The notes under the pieces: model-generated
What the model saw: the letters and a program-made list of their open reading frames with translations, nothing else
What the model was told of the DNA's origin: nothing
The model's database searches: none
Part shown: piece after piece, positions 49,092 through 59,693 of the stretch
Layout: each line of letters starts with the position of its first letter
How positions within the stretch are numbered: position 1 is the first letter of the stretch
NCBI RefSeq assembly: GCF_030161435.1
Contig: NZ_BSSV01000010.1
Location: forward strand, 39,680 to 103,679
Reading direction: 5' to 3'
Source: Thalassotalea loyana
GTDB lineage: Bacteria > Pseudomonadota > Gammaproteobacteria > Enterobacterales > Alteromonadaceae
DNA: 64,000 nucleotides
Translations under genes and position numbers: made by a program

Positions 49092-49979
49092 TTACAAATT
49101 TAGCCGTGGTTTAATAAAGCTAATAAATGAATTAACACGCTCAGAAACAGAAGATGACTTGTAGTACACAGCGTTAACTAATTCCCTCTCAGAATTCTTT
49201 ACCCGATATTCATCGAGCAACGAGATTAACTTACCTGCTGCAATATCTTGATTAACCATAAAGCCCGACAAACAACTAATTCCTCCGCCAGACAGCACCA
49301 ATTGTCTTATTGTTTCTCCATTACTTGCTGTGATCGAGGGCTCTACCATAGTTAGTCCATCAATAGGCCATTTGTTAAGTGCCTTGATATTTGAAAAACC
49401 AATCAACTGATGAGAGTCAAGATCTTTGGGCTTTTTAGGCAAACCATGTTGCGCCAAATAATCTGGAGAAGCGACAATAAATAAAGGGCTTTTTCCTAAC
49501 GGCGTAGCATGTAACGTCGAGTCGTCGAGTTTACCTATCCTGATTGCCACGTCAGTGCGCTTTTCAATTAAATCAACGATCCCTTCATTTGAATTGAGCT
49601 CTAACTCAATACTTGGATAAGCTTTGGAAAAAGCCTGAATATGAGGTGCTAATTGGTGAAATATAAATGGACTAACCGCATCAACTCGTAACTTTCCCTT
49701 AGGCTGCTTTGCTAGCTCAACAATCCTAGCTTCTGCGTTGTAGATCTGTTTGAGCCCTGCAGAAACTTCTTCCACGAATTGCCTTCCTTCCTCTGTCAAC
49801 ATGACTCGCCTTGTCGTTCTGATGAGGATACTAGTACCTAGCGCTTTTTCTATCTTAGTTACTGAACGAGAAATGCGGGCCACTTGAATATTGAGTGCAT
49901 CGGCTGCGGCCGAAAACCCACCAAACTCGACAACAGCTAATAATAACTCTAAATCATCTGATCTTGTCCTAATAGCCAA
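49092..49979 (-). CDS. LysR family transcriptional regulator
   Basis: A 295-residue regulator of the YafC/DmlR-like class. The helix-turn-helix is at residues 8-66 (LELLLAVVEFGGFSAAADALNIQVARISRSVTKIEKALGTSILIRTTRR), followed by an effector domain with VDAVSPFIFHQLAPHI. It is divergent from the MFS transporter gene, with 130 bases between them, and probably controls it. Confidence 0.88.
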   Translation of the reverse strand: MAIRTRSDDLELLLAVVEFGGFSAAADALNIQVARISRSVTKIEKALGTSILIRTTRRVMLTEEGRQFVEEVSAGLKQIYNAEARIVELAKQPKGKLRVDAVSPFIFHQLAPHIQAFSKAYPSIELELNSNEGIVDLIEKRTDVAIRIGKLDDSTLHATPLGKSPLFIVASPDYLAQHGLPKKPKDLDSHQLIGFSNIKALNKWPIDGLTMVEPSITASNGETIRQLVLSGGGISCLSGFMVNQDIAAGKLISLLDEYRVKNSERELVNAVYYKSSSVSERVNSFISFIKPRLNL

Positions 49980-50109
49980 ATTACCACCATTTACTACAAA
50001 AGTATTTTTTCTTTACTGCCATTTATTGCAAAAGATTACCAGTAAATAATAGTACCTTCAATCAAGAGGTAACCAACTTAATGCTTACCTTACCTATTAA
50101 TACTTGGAG

Positions 50110-51300
50110 ATGTATATACCCATAGCATTACTAGCACTTGCGCTTAGCGCTTTTGCGATAGGAACAACTGAATTTGTCATTGTCGGTTTGCTTCCTACAA
50201 TGGCACAAGATTTAAACATATCAATCCCTTCTGCTGGGCTACTAGTTAGCCTATATGCACTTGGGGTCGCTGTAGGTGCCCCCGTTCTCACCGCATTAAC
50301 AAGCAACAAGAATAGAAAACATGTATTGCTGTCTGTTATGGGATTATTTGTCATCGGAAACCTAGTCGCATGGCAAGCACCAAGTTTCGAGGCCCTTGTA
50401 GTCGCAAGAATACTGACAGGTCTTGCGCATGGCGTATTTTTCTCAATTGGCTCTACCATTGCTACTAGTTTGGTGTCAAAAGAAAAGGGAGCAAGTGCCA
50501 TCGCTATAATGTTTACCGGTTTAACAGTCGCATTAGTAACAGGTGTACCACTTGGTACTTATATCGGTCAAATTTGGGGTTGGAAGACTACATTTTTAAC
50601 GGTATCCGTTTTAGGTGTAATAGCGATGATTGGCAGCGCCATGCTGGTACCTAGCAATTTGAAGCAATCAAATCCGGTAAAACTTATGCAACAAGTTAAT
50701 GTATTAACGCACCCTCGTTTACTTTTAGTTTACGCTATTACAGCCATTGGATATGGGGGAACATTTATAGCATTTACTTATTTGGCTCCAATTCTAAATG
50801 AAGTCACTGGCTTTGAATCTAGTTCGGTTGGATTAATCTTATTGGTCTATGGCGTATCAGTGGCTATTGGGAATATTTGGGGCGGAAAAATGGCTGATAA
50901 TTTTGGTCCAACTATGGCATTAACTATTATATTTTCAGGTCTCGCTGCTATTTTGTTTTTGCTAAACTTTACTGCATATGACCCAGTTATGGCAGTGATC
51001 ACAATTCTTATTTGGGGAGCATTTGCTTTTGGCAACGTGCCTGGTTTGCAAGTCTACGTTGTTAAATTAGCGGAGAAATTTACCCCAGATGCTGTTGACG
51101 TTGCATCAGGTTTGAACATAGCAGCATTCAATATAGGAATCGCAATTGGTTCATGGGGAGGCGGCATTATTGTCCAGAATAATGGTTTAATGGCTACACC
51201 GTCAGTTGGTGCTCTTGTTGTTATTATAGCTTTAGTTTTAACACAAGTTAGTCGTAAGCTTGACCAAAACTCCGCTACTGCCCCACTTGCTAAAGCTTAG
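50110..51300 (+). CDS. MFS efflux transporter (AraJ/YdhP-like)
   Basis: A 396-residue protein with about twelve membrane helices. It opens PIALLALALSAFAIGTTEFVIVGLLPTMAQDLNISIPSAGLLVSLYALGVAVGAPVLTALTSN, the DHA1-type pattern of sugar/drug efflux proteins such as AraJ and YdhP, and carries ARILTGLAHGVFFSIGSTIA in helices 4-5. The start is ATG 50110 or TTG 50104; the ribosome site is poor. Substrate is unknown. It is paired with a divergent LysR gene. Confidence 0.87.
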   Translation: MYIPIALLALALSAFAIGTTEFVIVGLLPTMAQDLNISIPSAGLLVSLYALGVAVGAPVLTALTSNKNRKHVLLSVMGLFVIGNLVAWQAPSFEALVVARILTGLAHGVFFSIGSTIATSLVSKEKGASAIAIMFTGLTVALVTGVPLGTYIGQIWGWKTTFLTVSVLGVIAMIGSAMLVPSNLKQSNPVKLMQQVNVLTHPRLLLVYAITAIGYGGTFIAFTYLAPILNEVTGFESSSVGLILLVYGVSVAIGNIWGGKMADNFGPTMALTIIFSGLAAILFLLNFTAYDPVMAVITILIWGAFAFGNVPGLQVYVVKLAEKFTPDAVDVASGLNIAAFNIGIAIGSWGGGIIVQNNGLMATPSVGALVVIIALVLTQVSRKLDQNSATAPLAKA

Positions 51301-51338
51301 TTATTTTTGTTAGTAGAAAAAACAGTCGGCCCTATGCT

Positions 51339-51364
51339 AACCCTGTACTCAATCGTGCAGGGTT
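51339..51364 (+). terminator. Terminator-like hairpin after MFS gene
   Basis: AACCCTG / CAGGGTT stem with a 12-base loop followed by TGTTAA. The T-run is weak. Confidence 0.45.
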
Positions 51365-51520
51365 TGTTAAAGGCGAAGGTTAAGAGTAAAGAAAACAAGC
51401 TTTCAACTACATTATCCTATAAGTAAACCATCCAACAAAATCCACCGTTTGTACTATTATTAAGTAGTGTTTTTCTTTGCACAGAACTCTGGCCATTTGT
51501 AATTCATCTACTCCAAGTTG

Positions 51521-53518
51521 ATGCATTTCTTTGTCTATTTAGGAGCTAAAGCTTTGCTTAAATATGTTTCATCAAGATTAAATGTTTTCATCATGTTGCC
51601 ATGTGCACTGCTCGCACTTATCGTTAGCTATGATGTGTATCATTCCTATAACAAGATGGTTAATGCATATGAATCTGAATATAACGCTTTTTTATCACAC
51701 GAAACCTTATCTGTGGTTCATGAAGTACAAAAAGAGCGAGGTTTAACTGCAGGTTACATTGGCTCACAAGGAGCACGTTTCAAAAGTGAATTAAATCAAC
51801 AACGAAAGCTTGTTGATGAGGCTATGCAGACGCTCAAAGCGCAAAGGAGCAATTGGCAACTTAGCGACGACATGATTATTGCTTATAACGAGTTTATTTC
51901 ACCTTTTAACAAGATTGCCGATACGCGACGCGCCGTCGATTCTTTATCACTTCCACTAAGCAACGCTTTAAAATATTACACGGGTATAAACTCGTCAGGC
52001 CTTCATGTTGTTATTATGGCTTCAAAATTAAGTACCAACCAGATTATCTCTGCTGAGTTATTTAGTATTTACAATTTTTCTTACACCAAAGAGTCGGCTG
52101 GTATTGAGCGAGCGGTTCTCGCTAACGTATTTTCTGCTGATGAATTTAGTCCACAATTGAGAATTAAACATACCGAATTAGTAACAAAGCAAGATGTCTT
52201 TACTTATGAAGCGTTAGAGTCGGCGACATCCGATATTATCGATATATTCAATGACGCGCTGACAAGCGAGTTTAATGCAAAAGTAGAAGAGTACAGAGAG
52301 GCCGTTGCAAATAAAGACGCTAATTTTAATCGTCAAGCATCAGAGTGGTTTAAGGTCGCTACCGAACGAATTAACCTACTCAAAGAAGCAGAAGAAAAAG
52401 CGTTAAGAGTGGTTGATAAGACCGCCATCAAAATTCAACAAGAAGCGGTAGTCATACTGGTTGTTGAACTCGCCATTTTAGTGCTAGGTATTTTAGTCAC
52501 AATTGCGCTATCACTGGCGATAAAAGTCCGTAAAAATCAGTCAGACCAAATTAAACATGGTATCGATGTTGCGCTAAATGAACGAAATTTGGCTGATGAA
52601 ATCCAAATTGTTAGTTTTGATGAACTCGGTGATGCTGCCCGAAACATCAACTCACTCACTCAACTGTTCTCAGGTGATTTAAAAGAGTTTTTAGTAACAT
52701 CGAGAAACATCAACGCTGCCTCTGAACAAACAGCGACTGCGATTAACCAAAGTAAACATAACTTGAAACAACAGCAATTGGAACTAGAAGGTGTTGCTAA
52801 CTCTATAATTGATATGGACAGAAGCGTTAATGACATTGCTAATTCAATGGAAAGTAATGCACATTCAATACACACCGTAGTAAACGATGCTGTTGATGGC
52901 AAAAATGTAGTTACCGACGCTGTTACTGTTATACGTGAAGCGGCCCAGGATATGACAGCGTCTGCTGATTCCATCAGTGATTTAAATGAAAGAATTGGAA
53001 GCATCACGAGTATGGTTCAGCTAATTCAAGGTATTGCGGAACAAACTAATTTGCTTGCACTTAACGCAGCTATAGAGGCTGCTAGAGCTGGAGAGCAAGG
53101 AAGAGGTTTTGCCGTTGTTGCTGACGAAGTTCGTTCATTAGCAAGCAGAACACAACAATCCACAGAGGATATAGCTCGAATTGTTAATGAACTTCAAGAA
53201 GGCTCAAAACAAGCTTTCAACATCATCGAACACGGGAAAAACAATGCAATTGACGCATCCAAGCAAGCCGAATTAATAAAAGAAACGCTAGACAATATCA
53301 GTGAAAAAATTAACGAAATTCAAATAGTTTCAGACTCAGTGGCCTCAAGCACAAAAGTACAAGCAAATGTGCTACAAGAAGTTAGTGAGAGTATTACCAG
53401 TATCTCTCATCGTGCCTCGGAAAACGTTGCTGGTGCTGAACAAATATCTGTGGCCGCGGAGATGATTGCCAGTTCTGCACTTGATATGGATGAAAAAATT
53501 GTCAAATACAAAACATAA
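51521..53518 (+). CDS. Methyl-accepting chemotaxis protein with NIT-like sensor
   Basis: About 665 residues. The N-terminal membrane helix is near residues 20-40, and a periplasmic helical sensor follows with the NIT-domain signature ([38 protein letters not shown]). A second helix lies near residues 305-330, then a HAMP-like linker and a signalling domain with the kinase-contact tip [38 protein letters not shown] domains sense nitrate/nitrite in some proteins. The start is uncertain: ATG 51521 has no ribosome site, while in-frame TTG 51554 follows an AGGAG eight bases upstream. Confidence 0.88.
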   Translation: MHFFVYLGAKALLKYVSSRLNVFIMLPCALLALIVSYDVYHSYNKMVNAYESEYNAFLSHETLSVVHEVQKERGLTAGYIGSQGARFKSELNQQRKLVDEAMQTLKAQRSNWQLSDDMIIAYNEFISPFNKIADTRRAVDSLSLPLSNALKYYTGINSSGLHVVIMASKLSTNQIISAELFSIYNFSYTKESAGIERAVLANVFSADEFSPQLRIKHTELVTKQDVFTYEALESATSDIIDIFNDALTSEFNAKVEEYREAVANKDANFNRQASEWFKVATERINLLKEAEEKALRVVDKTAIKIQQEAVVILVVELAILVLGILVTIALSLAIKVRKNQSDQIKHGIDVALNERNLADEIQIVSFDELGDAARNINSLTQLFSGDLKEFLVTSRNINAASEQTATAINQSKHNLKQQQLELEGVANSIIDMDRSVNDIANSMESNAHSIHTVVNDAVDGKNVVTDAVTVIREAAQDMTASADSISDLNERIGSITSMVQLIQGIAEQTNLLALNAAIEAARAGEQGRGFAVVADEVRSLASRTQQSTEDIARIVNELQEGSKQAFNIIEHGKNNAIDASKQAELIKETLDNISEKINEIQIVSDSVASSTKVQANVLQEVSESITSISHRASENVAGAEQISVAAEMIASSALDMDEKIVKYKT

Positions 53519-53524
53519 TCAAGA

Positions 53525-54049
53525 TTAACGTACTTTGACCTTCAAACGGTTATTGGTATCGCGACTACTTTTAATCAACTCATCTCCTTGATCAACGAAT
53601 GATGATTTTGCCAACCGATCATAAAGCACTACGTTCGCAGTTGCTGCTAGATTTAAGCAATCTTTGGTTGGGATGTATACGACATGATCAGCCTGATCAA
53701 TAATCTCTTGGCTTATGGATCCATCTTCAGGGCCAAAAATATAAAGCGCTTGATCAGGATGAGTAAATTCGGTTAAGGACGTAGCCCCAACACAAAGCTC
53801 CACACAAACGACTTTCATATCTTCAGTTTTTTGACTCAACAAACAATCGACCTGGGTTAATGGAATGTTGTTTCTCGATTTATGTGTATCAGTATTCGTT
53901 TTCACTTCATACTGTGCGGCTCGCGCATAGCGCGTACCGGTATATAGCACCTCATTGGCATGAAAGCACCCTGCTGCCCTCATTACTGTACCAACGTTTG
54001 TAGGGCCTTTGGGGTTAACTAGGCCAATAATTACACGTGAGTGATTCAT
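53525..54049 (-). CDS. SpoU-family RNA methyltransferase
   Basis: A 174-residue SPOUT enzyme. It has NPKGPTNVGTVMRAAGCF at the N-terminus, YIFGPEDGSISQEIIDQADHVVYIPTKDCLNLAATANVVLYDRL at the knot, and the conserved Asn of LNLA. It would add a 2'-O-methyl group to tRNA or rRNA using S-adenosylmethionine. It is short (no extra RNA-binding domain), like TrmL. It converges on the chemoreceptor gene with a six-base gap. Confidence 0.88.
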   Translation of the reverse strand: MNHSRVIIGLVNPKGPTNVGTVMRAAGCFHANEVLYTGTRYARAAQYEVKTNTDTHKSRNNIPLTQVDCLLSQKTEDMKVVCVELCVGATSLTEFTHPDQALYIFGPEDGSISQEIIDQADHVVYIPTKDCLNLAATANVVLYDRLAKSSFVDQGDELIKSSRDTNNRLKVKVR

Positions 54050-54247
54050 CTTTTAGATAGTTAAACTTCTCGATTTACTAATGCCGGCTAGCATACGTTA
54101 ATCAACATTCAGTTCAACTAAATCTTTTAAAGTATTTTAATCTTTCTCTCACATTTCTAGCGAAGGCTTACTTTGAAAAAGCAAGCCTGATGAAGTTTCA
54201 CAAAGAAGCATAGCTCATGTTGGCTAACTCAATGTACTCTGATAAAT

Positions 54248-55462
54248 CTAGTTGACCTCCCAACTTGGGAATGGATCAGGCAAGGTTTTCCAGTACTCTT
54301 TGCCCTTTAGTACCTCTTCCTCATTAAGTAAACAATCATCTAATCTTGCAACAATATTATTTTTGTCGAGTCCCTGTCCTATAAATACTAATTCTTGTCG
54401 CATATCCCCAAATGGCTCTACCCATTGTTCTTTTATCGCAGCAATATAACCAGGATCTTGCGGCCACTGTTCTCGTGGAACCGCGTACCAAAACAAGCCT
54501 GCAGCACCGTAACGGGCAATACCTCCTGCTTGGCTCCAACTACCCGCAAATTGTGGCCTTGTAGCCAGCCAAAAGAACCCTTTTGATCGAATGAGTTTTC
54601 CGGCAATTTCTTTACTGTGCAGGAATTCATAGAACTTTTTAGGGTGAAATGGCCGTCTTGCACAATATGAGAAACTACTAATCCCAAACTCCTCCGTTTC
54701 GGGTACATGCTCACCGCGCATTTCCTTCAACCAGCCAGGTGCTTGTTGAGCTTTAGAAAAGCTGAATTTTTGGGTGTTTAATACCTGTTTGAGTGGTGCC
54801 CTACCATGTTCTATTTCTATTTGTTCTGCTTCTGTATTCAGTGTTGCAAGTATGCTTTTCAATCGCCTAACATCTTTTTTAGTAACTAAATCCGTTTTAC
54901 TGATTAACAGCACATCGGCAAACTCTACCTGTTCAACAAGTAAGTCGGCGACGCTCCTTTCGTCTTCTTCACCCAAGCTCTCACCTACATCTTGAAGAGA
55001 CTGTGCTTGATCGTAATCTTTCAGAAAGTTAACGGCATCAACAACCGTAACCATAGTGTCTAGGCTTGCAACACTCGATAAACTGATGCCATCTTCATCT
55101 TCAAAAGTAAAAGTTTCAGCAACAGGCAGAGGCTCAGAAATCCCCGTTGATTCAATCACTAAATAGTCATACTTGCCAGTTTTTGATAAGCGAGAGACTT
55201 CCTCAAGTAGATCTTCTCTTAACGTACAGCAAATACACCCATTACTCATTTCGACTAGCTTTTCTTCAGCCCGATTAAAGCTGACTTCATTTTGAACCAT
55301 AGCCGCGTCAATATTAATTTCACTCATATCATTAACAATGACAGCAACTTTCAATCCGTCTCTATTGTTTAATATATGATTCAACACCGTTGTCTTACCA
55401 GCACCTAAGAAACCAGACAATACAGTCACCGGTAACAACTTTTCGTTTGTTGTTATATTCAT
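54248..55462 (-). CDS. COG0523 (CobW/ZigA-type) zinc metallochaperone GTPase
   Basis: A 404-residue G3E GTPase. Walker A is [18 protein letters not shown], the metal motif is [11 protein letters not shown] (CxCC), the base-recognition motif is SKTD, and a CobW C-terminal domain holds [15 protein letters not shown]. The ZigA/ZagA-type members deliver zinc under starvation. It is 33 bases downstream of a zinc-independent DksA gene in one operon behind a Zur-like palindrome. ATG 55462 is chosen; the TTG 55480 extension adds six residues. Confidence 0.87.
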   Translation of the reverse strand: MNITTNEKLLPVTVLSGFLGAGKTTVLNHILNNRDGLKVAVIVNDMSEINIDAAMVQNEVSFNRAEEKLVEMSNGCICCTLREDLLEEVSRLSKTGKYDYLVIESTGISEPLPVAETFTFEDEDGISLSSVASLDTMVTVVDAVNFLKDYDQAQSLQDVGESLGEEDERSVADLLVEQVEFADVLLISKTDLVTKKDVRRLKSILATLNTEAEQIEIEHGRAPLKQVLNTQKFSFSKAQQAPGWLKEMRGEHVPETEEFGISSFSYCARRPFHPKKFYEFLHSKEIAGKLIRSKGFFWLATRPQFAGSWSQAGGIARYGAAGLFWYAVPREQWPQDPGYIAAIKEQWVEPFGDMRQELVFIGQGLDKNNIVARLDDCLLNEEEVLKGKEYWKTLPDPFPSWEVN

Positions 55463-55495
55463 ATCAATTTTTCCAAGCAAATATCTAAATATGTA

Positions 55496-55942
55496 TTACG
55501 AAAGCGACGTTCTGTCCTTGGCAAAGTTATGCTCTTGCATCTCCTGACATAACTTCACATCAGCACAATACTCTGCCGTTGGTCTCGCTAATAATCGAGC
55601 AATTCCTATAGGCTCACCTGTTTCTTCACAGTAGCCATACTCGCCTAAACGAATTCGTTCTAGCGCTACCTGAATTTTTGGTAGTAACCTTTGTTCCCGA
55701 TCAACAATTCTCATAAGAATTGCTATATGCTCTTCCCAACTAGCCCTATCACTGACATCACTAAGATCAGGCGGATTAAGCATTTGTTCTTTAGCTTCTC
55801 TTATTCGCTCTCTCGTTGAATCATGTAAATCAATGAGATGTTGTTTAAAAAAAAACAGTTGCTCCTGGTTCATATAATCAGACTCAGGAGCACTTAAGAT
55901 TTCATCTTTTGAAAGGCTCTTCTCTGCGTTATCGATTTTCAT
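55496..55942 (-). CDS. DksA-like protein lacking two zinc-finger cysteines (DksA2 type)
   Basis: A 148-residue TraR/DksA homologue. The coiled-coil (residues 25-100) carries the DxxDxA-like tip (LSDVSDRASWEEH), and a C-terminal zinc-finger-like region follows: YGYCEETGEPIGIARLLARPTAEYCADVK. Canonical DksA has C-x2-C and C-x2-C; here the second Cys is Thr and the fourth is Val, as in Pseudomonas DksA2, which works without zinc. It would bind RNA polymerase with ppGpp when zinc is scarce. ATG 55942 is chosen over GTG 55963. It lies immediately behind a Zur-like palindrome. Confidence 0.88.
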   Translation of the reverse strand: MKIDNAEKSLSKDEILSAPESDYMNQEQLFFFKQHLIDLHDSTRERIREAKEQMLNPPDLSDVSDRASWEEHIAILMRIVDREQRLLPKIQVALERIRLGEYGYCEETGEPIGIARLLARPTAEYCADVKLCQEMQEHNFAKDRTSLS

Positions 55943-55971
55943 AGGACACTTTCTACAAAACACACTACTAA

Positions 55972-55991
55972 TGTTATGTTATAACATAACA
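55972..55991 (-). promoter_or_regulatory. Predicted Zur operator
   Basis: A perfect 20-bp palindrome, TGTTATGTTATAACATAACA, 30 bases upstream of the DksA2-type start. It closely resembles the proteobacterial Zur box (TGTTATA-TATAACA core). The two genes behind it belong to classic zinc-starvation families, which supports the call. Confidence 0.75.
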
Positions 55992-56148
55992 ACGCATTGT
56001 CAAATGATTAGCACTGATGAATCTCGCGTATTAATTTAATAGGTGGACATCTCGAAAAGTGCTTTCAACGCAGAGTAAGAATAGAGAACATTGTTGAACT
56101 TATGCTACTTTAGCAATAAATATAAATTGAACAAACTTAAGGCATCAG

Positions 56149-57078
56149 ATGTCATTAACCAACCAGTTATTTTTATTTATTGATGTTGTGCAGCAAGGTT
56201 CGTTTACTAAAGCTGCATCATTAAATGATATGGATAATTCGGCACTATCTAAGCAGATTAAAAAACTGGAAAGTAGCCTTAACGTGCAATTGCTTAATCG
56301 TTCAACGCGCTCATTTTCATTAACGCAAGCAGGCGAAGATATTTACCAGCAAGCACTTACGTTAAAAGACACGTTAAATAATATACATCTTGTTGCTGAC
56401 AGCTACCAATCAACACCTAAAGGTTTGCTTCGAATTACCTCACCAACGTATTTTGGCCATGCTTACTTGCAGCCCGTAATCTCACAGTTTATGAAGAAAT
56501 ACCCTGATGTTCGGTTAATACACGAATTAACGGATATCAAAACCAATATTATTTCAGATAACTATGATGTTGCATTTAGGTTGGGAAAATTGGCTGATTC
56601 CAATCTAGTTGCCAAAAAAATTTCTGAAGGCTATTTCGTGTTAATTGCCTCTCGAGAGTTTATTAATCAGCATGGAATGCCATCTGACGTAAACGCTCTT
56701 TTAAAGCTACCGGCAGTAGTTTATGGAAATGAAGACGTTACACTCGATCAAATCAGAATTTCGAATGACATTGACGGAAGTGACTTAACATCCTTTAAAA
56801 TGAAAAGTAATTACAAAGTAAGCGATGTAAGAACACTGATAGAAGCTGTAAGAGACGGTTTAGGGTATGCCTTAGTTGACACGTCCAACATAACTGAACC
56901 TCTATCAAAGCTCGATCTTATACGTTTATTACCGGACCATAAAATTTGCAATATGGATATGGCTATTTACGCTGTTTACCCTCATAAACGTAATACCATG
57001 CTTGCAAATGCATTTATTGAAGAAGTTATTGACTTCATCGGCCAACCACCGCGATGGTTGGCTATGTTAGATGGATAG
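56149..57078 (+). CDS. LysR family transcriptional regulator
   Basis: A 309-residue regulator: helix-turn-helix at residues 4-62 (LFLFIDVVQQGSFTKAASLNDMDNSALSKQIKKLESSLNVQLLNRSTRS) and an effector domain with LLRITSPTYFGHAYLQPVISQFMKKYPDV. It is divergent from the zinc operon and converges on the nitroreductase gene. The target is unknown. ATG 56149 has an AAGG site. Confidence 0.88.
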   Translation: MSLTNQLFLFIDVVQQGSFTKAASLNDMDNSALSKQIKKLESSLNVQLLNRSTRSFSLTQAGEDIYQQALTLKDTLNNIHLVADSYQSTPKGLLRITSPTYFGHAYLQPVISQFMKKYPDVRLIHELTDIKTNIISDNYDVAFRLGKLADSNLVAKKISEGYFVLIASREFINQHGMPSDVNALLKLPAVVYGNEDVTLDQIRISNDIDGSDLTSFKMKSNYKVSDVRTLIEAVRDGLGYALVDTSNITEPLSKLDLIRLLPDHKICNMDMAIYAVYPHKRNTMLANAFIEEVIDFIGQPPRWLAMLDG

Positions 57079-57103
57079 AAAAGCTCGCACCTAACGAGCT
57101 TTT
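57079..57103. terminator. Bidirectional terminator
   Basis: AAAAGCTCG / CGAGCTTTT stem with a seven-base loop, between the convergent LysR and nitroreductase genes. Confidence 0.8.
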
Positions 57104-57115
57104 TATACATTAACC

Positions 57116-57775
57116 CTATAACACGGTCACAACGTCATCCATTGCTAAACGAGCTTTTGGTAAACCATGGTTGTAGTCTTCACCTTCAAGGTGATAGCCC
57201 ATTGCTAGCGCTACAGTGCATTCATAGCCATCTAGTTCATCTTTAAAAACTTCACTAATCAAGTCAGGATCGACACCTTCCATTGGGGTTGAAGCAATAC
57301 CTAATCGAGCAAGTGTATGTAAAGTATTACCCAGTGCGATGTATGTTTGCGCCTTCGTCCAGTTACCATTAAAGCCTTCGCTATCGGTATTTGACTCTGC
57401 AAAGCTAAATGCACCATCTAACATATTGCTATACATCTCTTTTGGTAAATGACCAGAACTAACCTCCGCATCGACAACACGACGATAGTCATCTTTTGAA
57501 TAGTGTGTTTTATTAGCAAATAAAATGATATGTGATGCTTCAGTTGCATGAGGTTGATTAAACTGGTGCATATTAGCAAATGTATTATGAAAACGTTGTT
57601 TTGCTTCATCACTTTCAATTACAAGAAATTTCCAAGGTTGAGAATTAATCGACGAAGCAGAAAGACGAATAGCTTGTTTAATCACGTCCATATCTTCTGT
57701 AGAAATGCGTTTACTCGCATCGTATTTTTTGGCCGTATATCGCGTATTTAAATCAGCAATAATTTGATGAGACAT
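57116..57775 (-). CDS. NAD(P)H nitroreductase (NfsB-like)
   Basis: A 219-residue FMN enzyme of the oxygen-insensitive nitroreductase family. It has RYTAKKYDASKRIS, the FMN-binding IRLSASSINSQPWKFLVIES and IALGNTLHTLARLGIASTPMEG. It reduces nitro-aromatics or quinones with NAD(P)H. Length and motifs match E. coli NfsB. ATG 57775 has a GAGGAAC site. Its natural substrate is unknown. Confidence 0.88.
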   Translation of the reverse strand: MSHQIIADLNTRYTAKKYDASKRISTEDMDVIKQAIRLSASSINSQPWKFLVIESDEAKQRFHNTFANMHQFNQPHATEASHIILFANKTHYSKDDYRRVVDAEVSSGHLPKEMYSNMLDGAFSFAESNTDSEGFNGNWTKAQTYIALGNTLHTLARLGIASTPMEGVDPDLISEVFKDELDGYECTVALAMGYHLEGEDYNHGLPKARLAMDDVVTVL

Positions 57776-57973
57776 AATAAGTTCCTCTTGGAATCAATTT
57801 AATGCGGACATGATAAGGCCACGGAATTTGAAGATATATAGCAAAAACTTCCAATCATTATGGTAATAACTATCCATAATCATACTAACAGCTCTCGTGC
57901 TAAAGTAGTTTTCTGCATTCACTTATGCTTATAATTTAGTTCTCTTACCTCACCAATGACTTGAGACTCCTAT

Positions 57974-58390
57974 ATGAAATATTTACACGCTATGGTCCGC
58001 GTTATCGACCTTGAAGCATCTATGCGCTTTTATTGTGATTTACTTGGTTTAAAAGAAATTAGACGTAAAGACTACCCAAACGGTAAGTTCTCATTAATTT
58101 ACTTGGCAACTGAAGAAGGTGAGCCAGAAGTAGAATTAACACATAACTGGGATGAAACAACCCCGTATTCAAATGGTAAAAATTTTGGTCATTTAGCTTT
58201 TCGTGTCGAAAACATTTATGAGACTTGCCAGCGACTGATGGATGGCGGTGTTGTCATAAACCGACCGCCACGTGACGGACATATGGCATTCGTATTGTCA
58301 CCCGACGGCATTTCTATCGAGCTTCTGCAAGATGGCCAATTAGAACCTCAAGAACCGTGGGTAAGTATGGAAAATACCGGCTCATGGTAA
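57974..58390 (+). CDS. gloA: Lactoylglutathione lyase (glyoxalase I)
   Basis: A 138-residue VOC-fold enzyme. All four metal ligands of GloA are in place: His5 (KYLHAM), Glu in EVELTHNWDE, His in FGHLAFRV and Glu in ISIELLQDG. It converts the methylglyoxal-glutathione hemithioacetal to lactoylglutathione. Length fits the family. The next gene, convergent, is an aminotransferase. Confidence 0.85.
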   Translation: MKYLHAMVRVIDLEASMRFYCDLLGLKEIRRKDYPNGKFSLIYLATEEGEPEVELTHNWDETTPYSNGKNFGHLAFRVENIYETCQRLMDGGVVINRPPRDGHMAFVLSPDGISIELLQDGQLEPQEPWVSMENTGSW

Positions 58391-58402
58391 GAGTCTAGGA
58401 TA

Positions 58403-58436
58403 AAAGGCCAGCCCAACAAGAAGCTGGCCTTATTTG
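58403..58436. terminator. Bidirectional terminator
   Basis: AAGGCCAGC / GCTGGCCTT stem with a ten-base loop between gloA and the convergent aminotransferase gene. Confidence 0.78.
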
Positions 58437-58450
58437 ATTTGAATATCTGT

Positions 58451-59581
58451 TTATTTTCCAAACTTGTCTAGCGCATCCTTCAAAGCTGCCAAGCAAAGCG
58501 CAACATTTTCCGCTCTAGCGGCATACCCCATTAAACCTATGCGCCAAGCCTTACCCGCAAAGTCACCTAACCCCGCACCAATTTCCAAGTTATATTCCTC
58601 AAGTAGGTAACTACGCACTTTCGCATCATCAACCCCTTCAGGGATTTTAACTGTATTTAACTGAGGTAAACGTTCGTCTGCTGGTACGATAAACTCTAAC
58701 CCTAACTCAGCTAAACCTTGGGCTAATTTATTGTGCATATCACGATGGCGTTGCCAACTGTTTTCAAGACCTTCGTTTTGAAGCATAACGAGTGACTCGT
58801 GTAATGCATACAAGGAATTAACTGGCGCTGTATGGTGGTACGCCCGTTTGCCTTCACCCGACCAATAATTTACAACTAGTGATTGATCTAAAAACCAACT
58901 TGGAATAGGCGATGTACGATTAGAGATAACGCTGAGCGCTTTTTCACTAAAACTTATTGGTGATAAGCCTGGCACACAGGATAAGCACTTCTGGCTGCCT
59001 GAGTAGATAGCGTCAATTCCCCAGTCATCGACTTTTAACTCTATGCCACCTAATGATGTCACTGCATCTACAATCGATAAGCAATCATACTGCTGAGCAA
59101 GCGCACAAATTGCTTTTGCATCTGAAACTGCCCCTGTCGAAGTTTCAGCATGAACAAATGCAACAAACTTTGCATCAGGGTGTTCTTTCAACGCTTGTTC
59201 TACTTTGTCAACTTCAACGGCTCTACCCCAAGCTGAATCAACAACCACTGCAGTAGCACCTATACGTGTAACATTCTCAAGCATTCTTTGACCAAAAACG
59301 CCATTTCGGCAGACAATGACTTTATCTTGCTTCTCAACTAAGTTGACAAAACACGCTTCCATCCCTGCGGAACCAGGAGCAGAAAGTGCAATAGTAAATT
59401 TATTTTCAGTATTAAACGCGTATTGAAGAAGTTGTTTTACTTCGTCCATCATACCGATAAAAGTTGGATCTAAGTGGCCAACTGTTGGCCTTGATAACGC
59501 GTTAAGTACTCGTGGGCTAACATCAGATGGACCAGGGCCCATGAGGGTTCTTTGTGGCGGAATAAATGAACTAAATGACAT
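58451..59581 (-). CDS. Alanine-glyoxylate/serine-pyruvate-type aminotransferase
   Basis: A 376-residue PLP-dependent class V aminotransferase. It has LMGPGPSDVSPRVLNALSRPTVGHLDPTF at the N-terminus, SAPGSAGMEA, VDAVTSLGGIELKVDDWGID, and the PLP lysine in YSGSQKCLSCVPGLSPISF. It resembles eukaryotic AGT and its bacterial kin, so glyoxylate or pyruvate amination is likely. I start at ATG 59581 with a GGAAG site; the TTG 59590 extension is not needed. Confidence 0.87.
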   Translation of the reverse strand: MSFSSFIPPQRTLMGPGPSDVSPRVLNALSRPTVGHLDPTFIGMMDEVKQLLQYAFNTENKFTIALSAPGSAGMEACFVNLVEKQDKVIVCRNGVFGQRMLENVTRIGATAVVVDSAWGRAVEVDKVEQALKEHPDAKFVAFVHAETSTGAVSDAKAICALAQQYDCLSIVDAVTSLGGIELKVDDWGIDAIYSGSQKCLSCVPGLSPISFSEKALSVISNRTSPIPSWFLDQSLVVNYWSGEGKRAYHHTAPVNSLYALHESLVMLQNEGLENSWQRHRDMHNKLAQGLAELGLEFIVPADERLPQLNTVKIPEGVDDAKVRSYLLEEYNLEIGAGLGDFAGKAWRIGLMGYAARAENVALCLAALKDALDKFGK

Positions 59582-59693
59582 GTTTATCAACTTCCAAAAT
59601 AAATAATACCAATTAACAGGTCAAATAGTATCACGTATATTTATAAAGGCTTATTGTTCTGAATTATCTCAGCTATTAAATATTGTGATGCGG

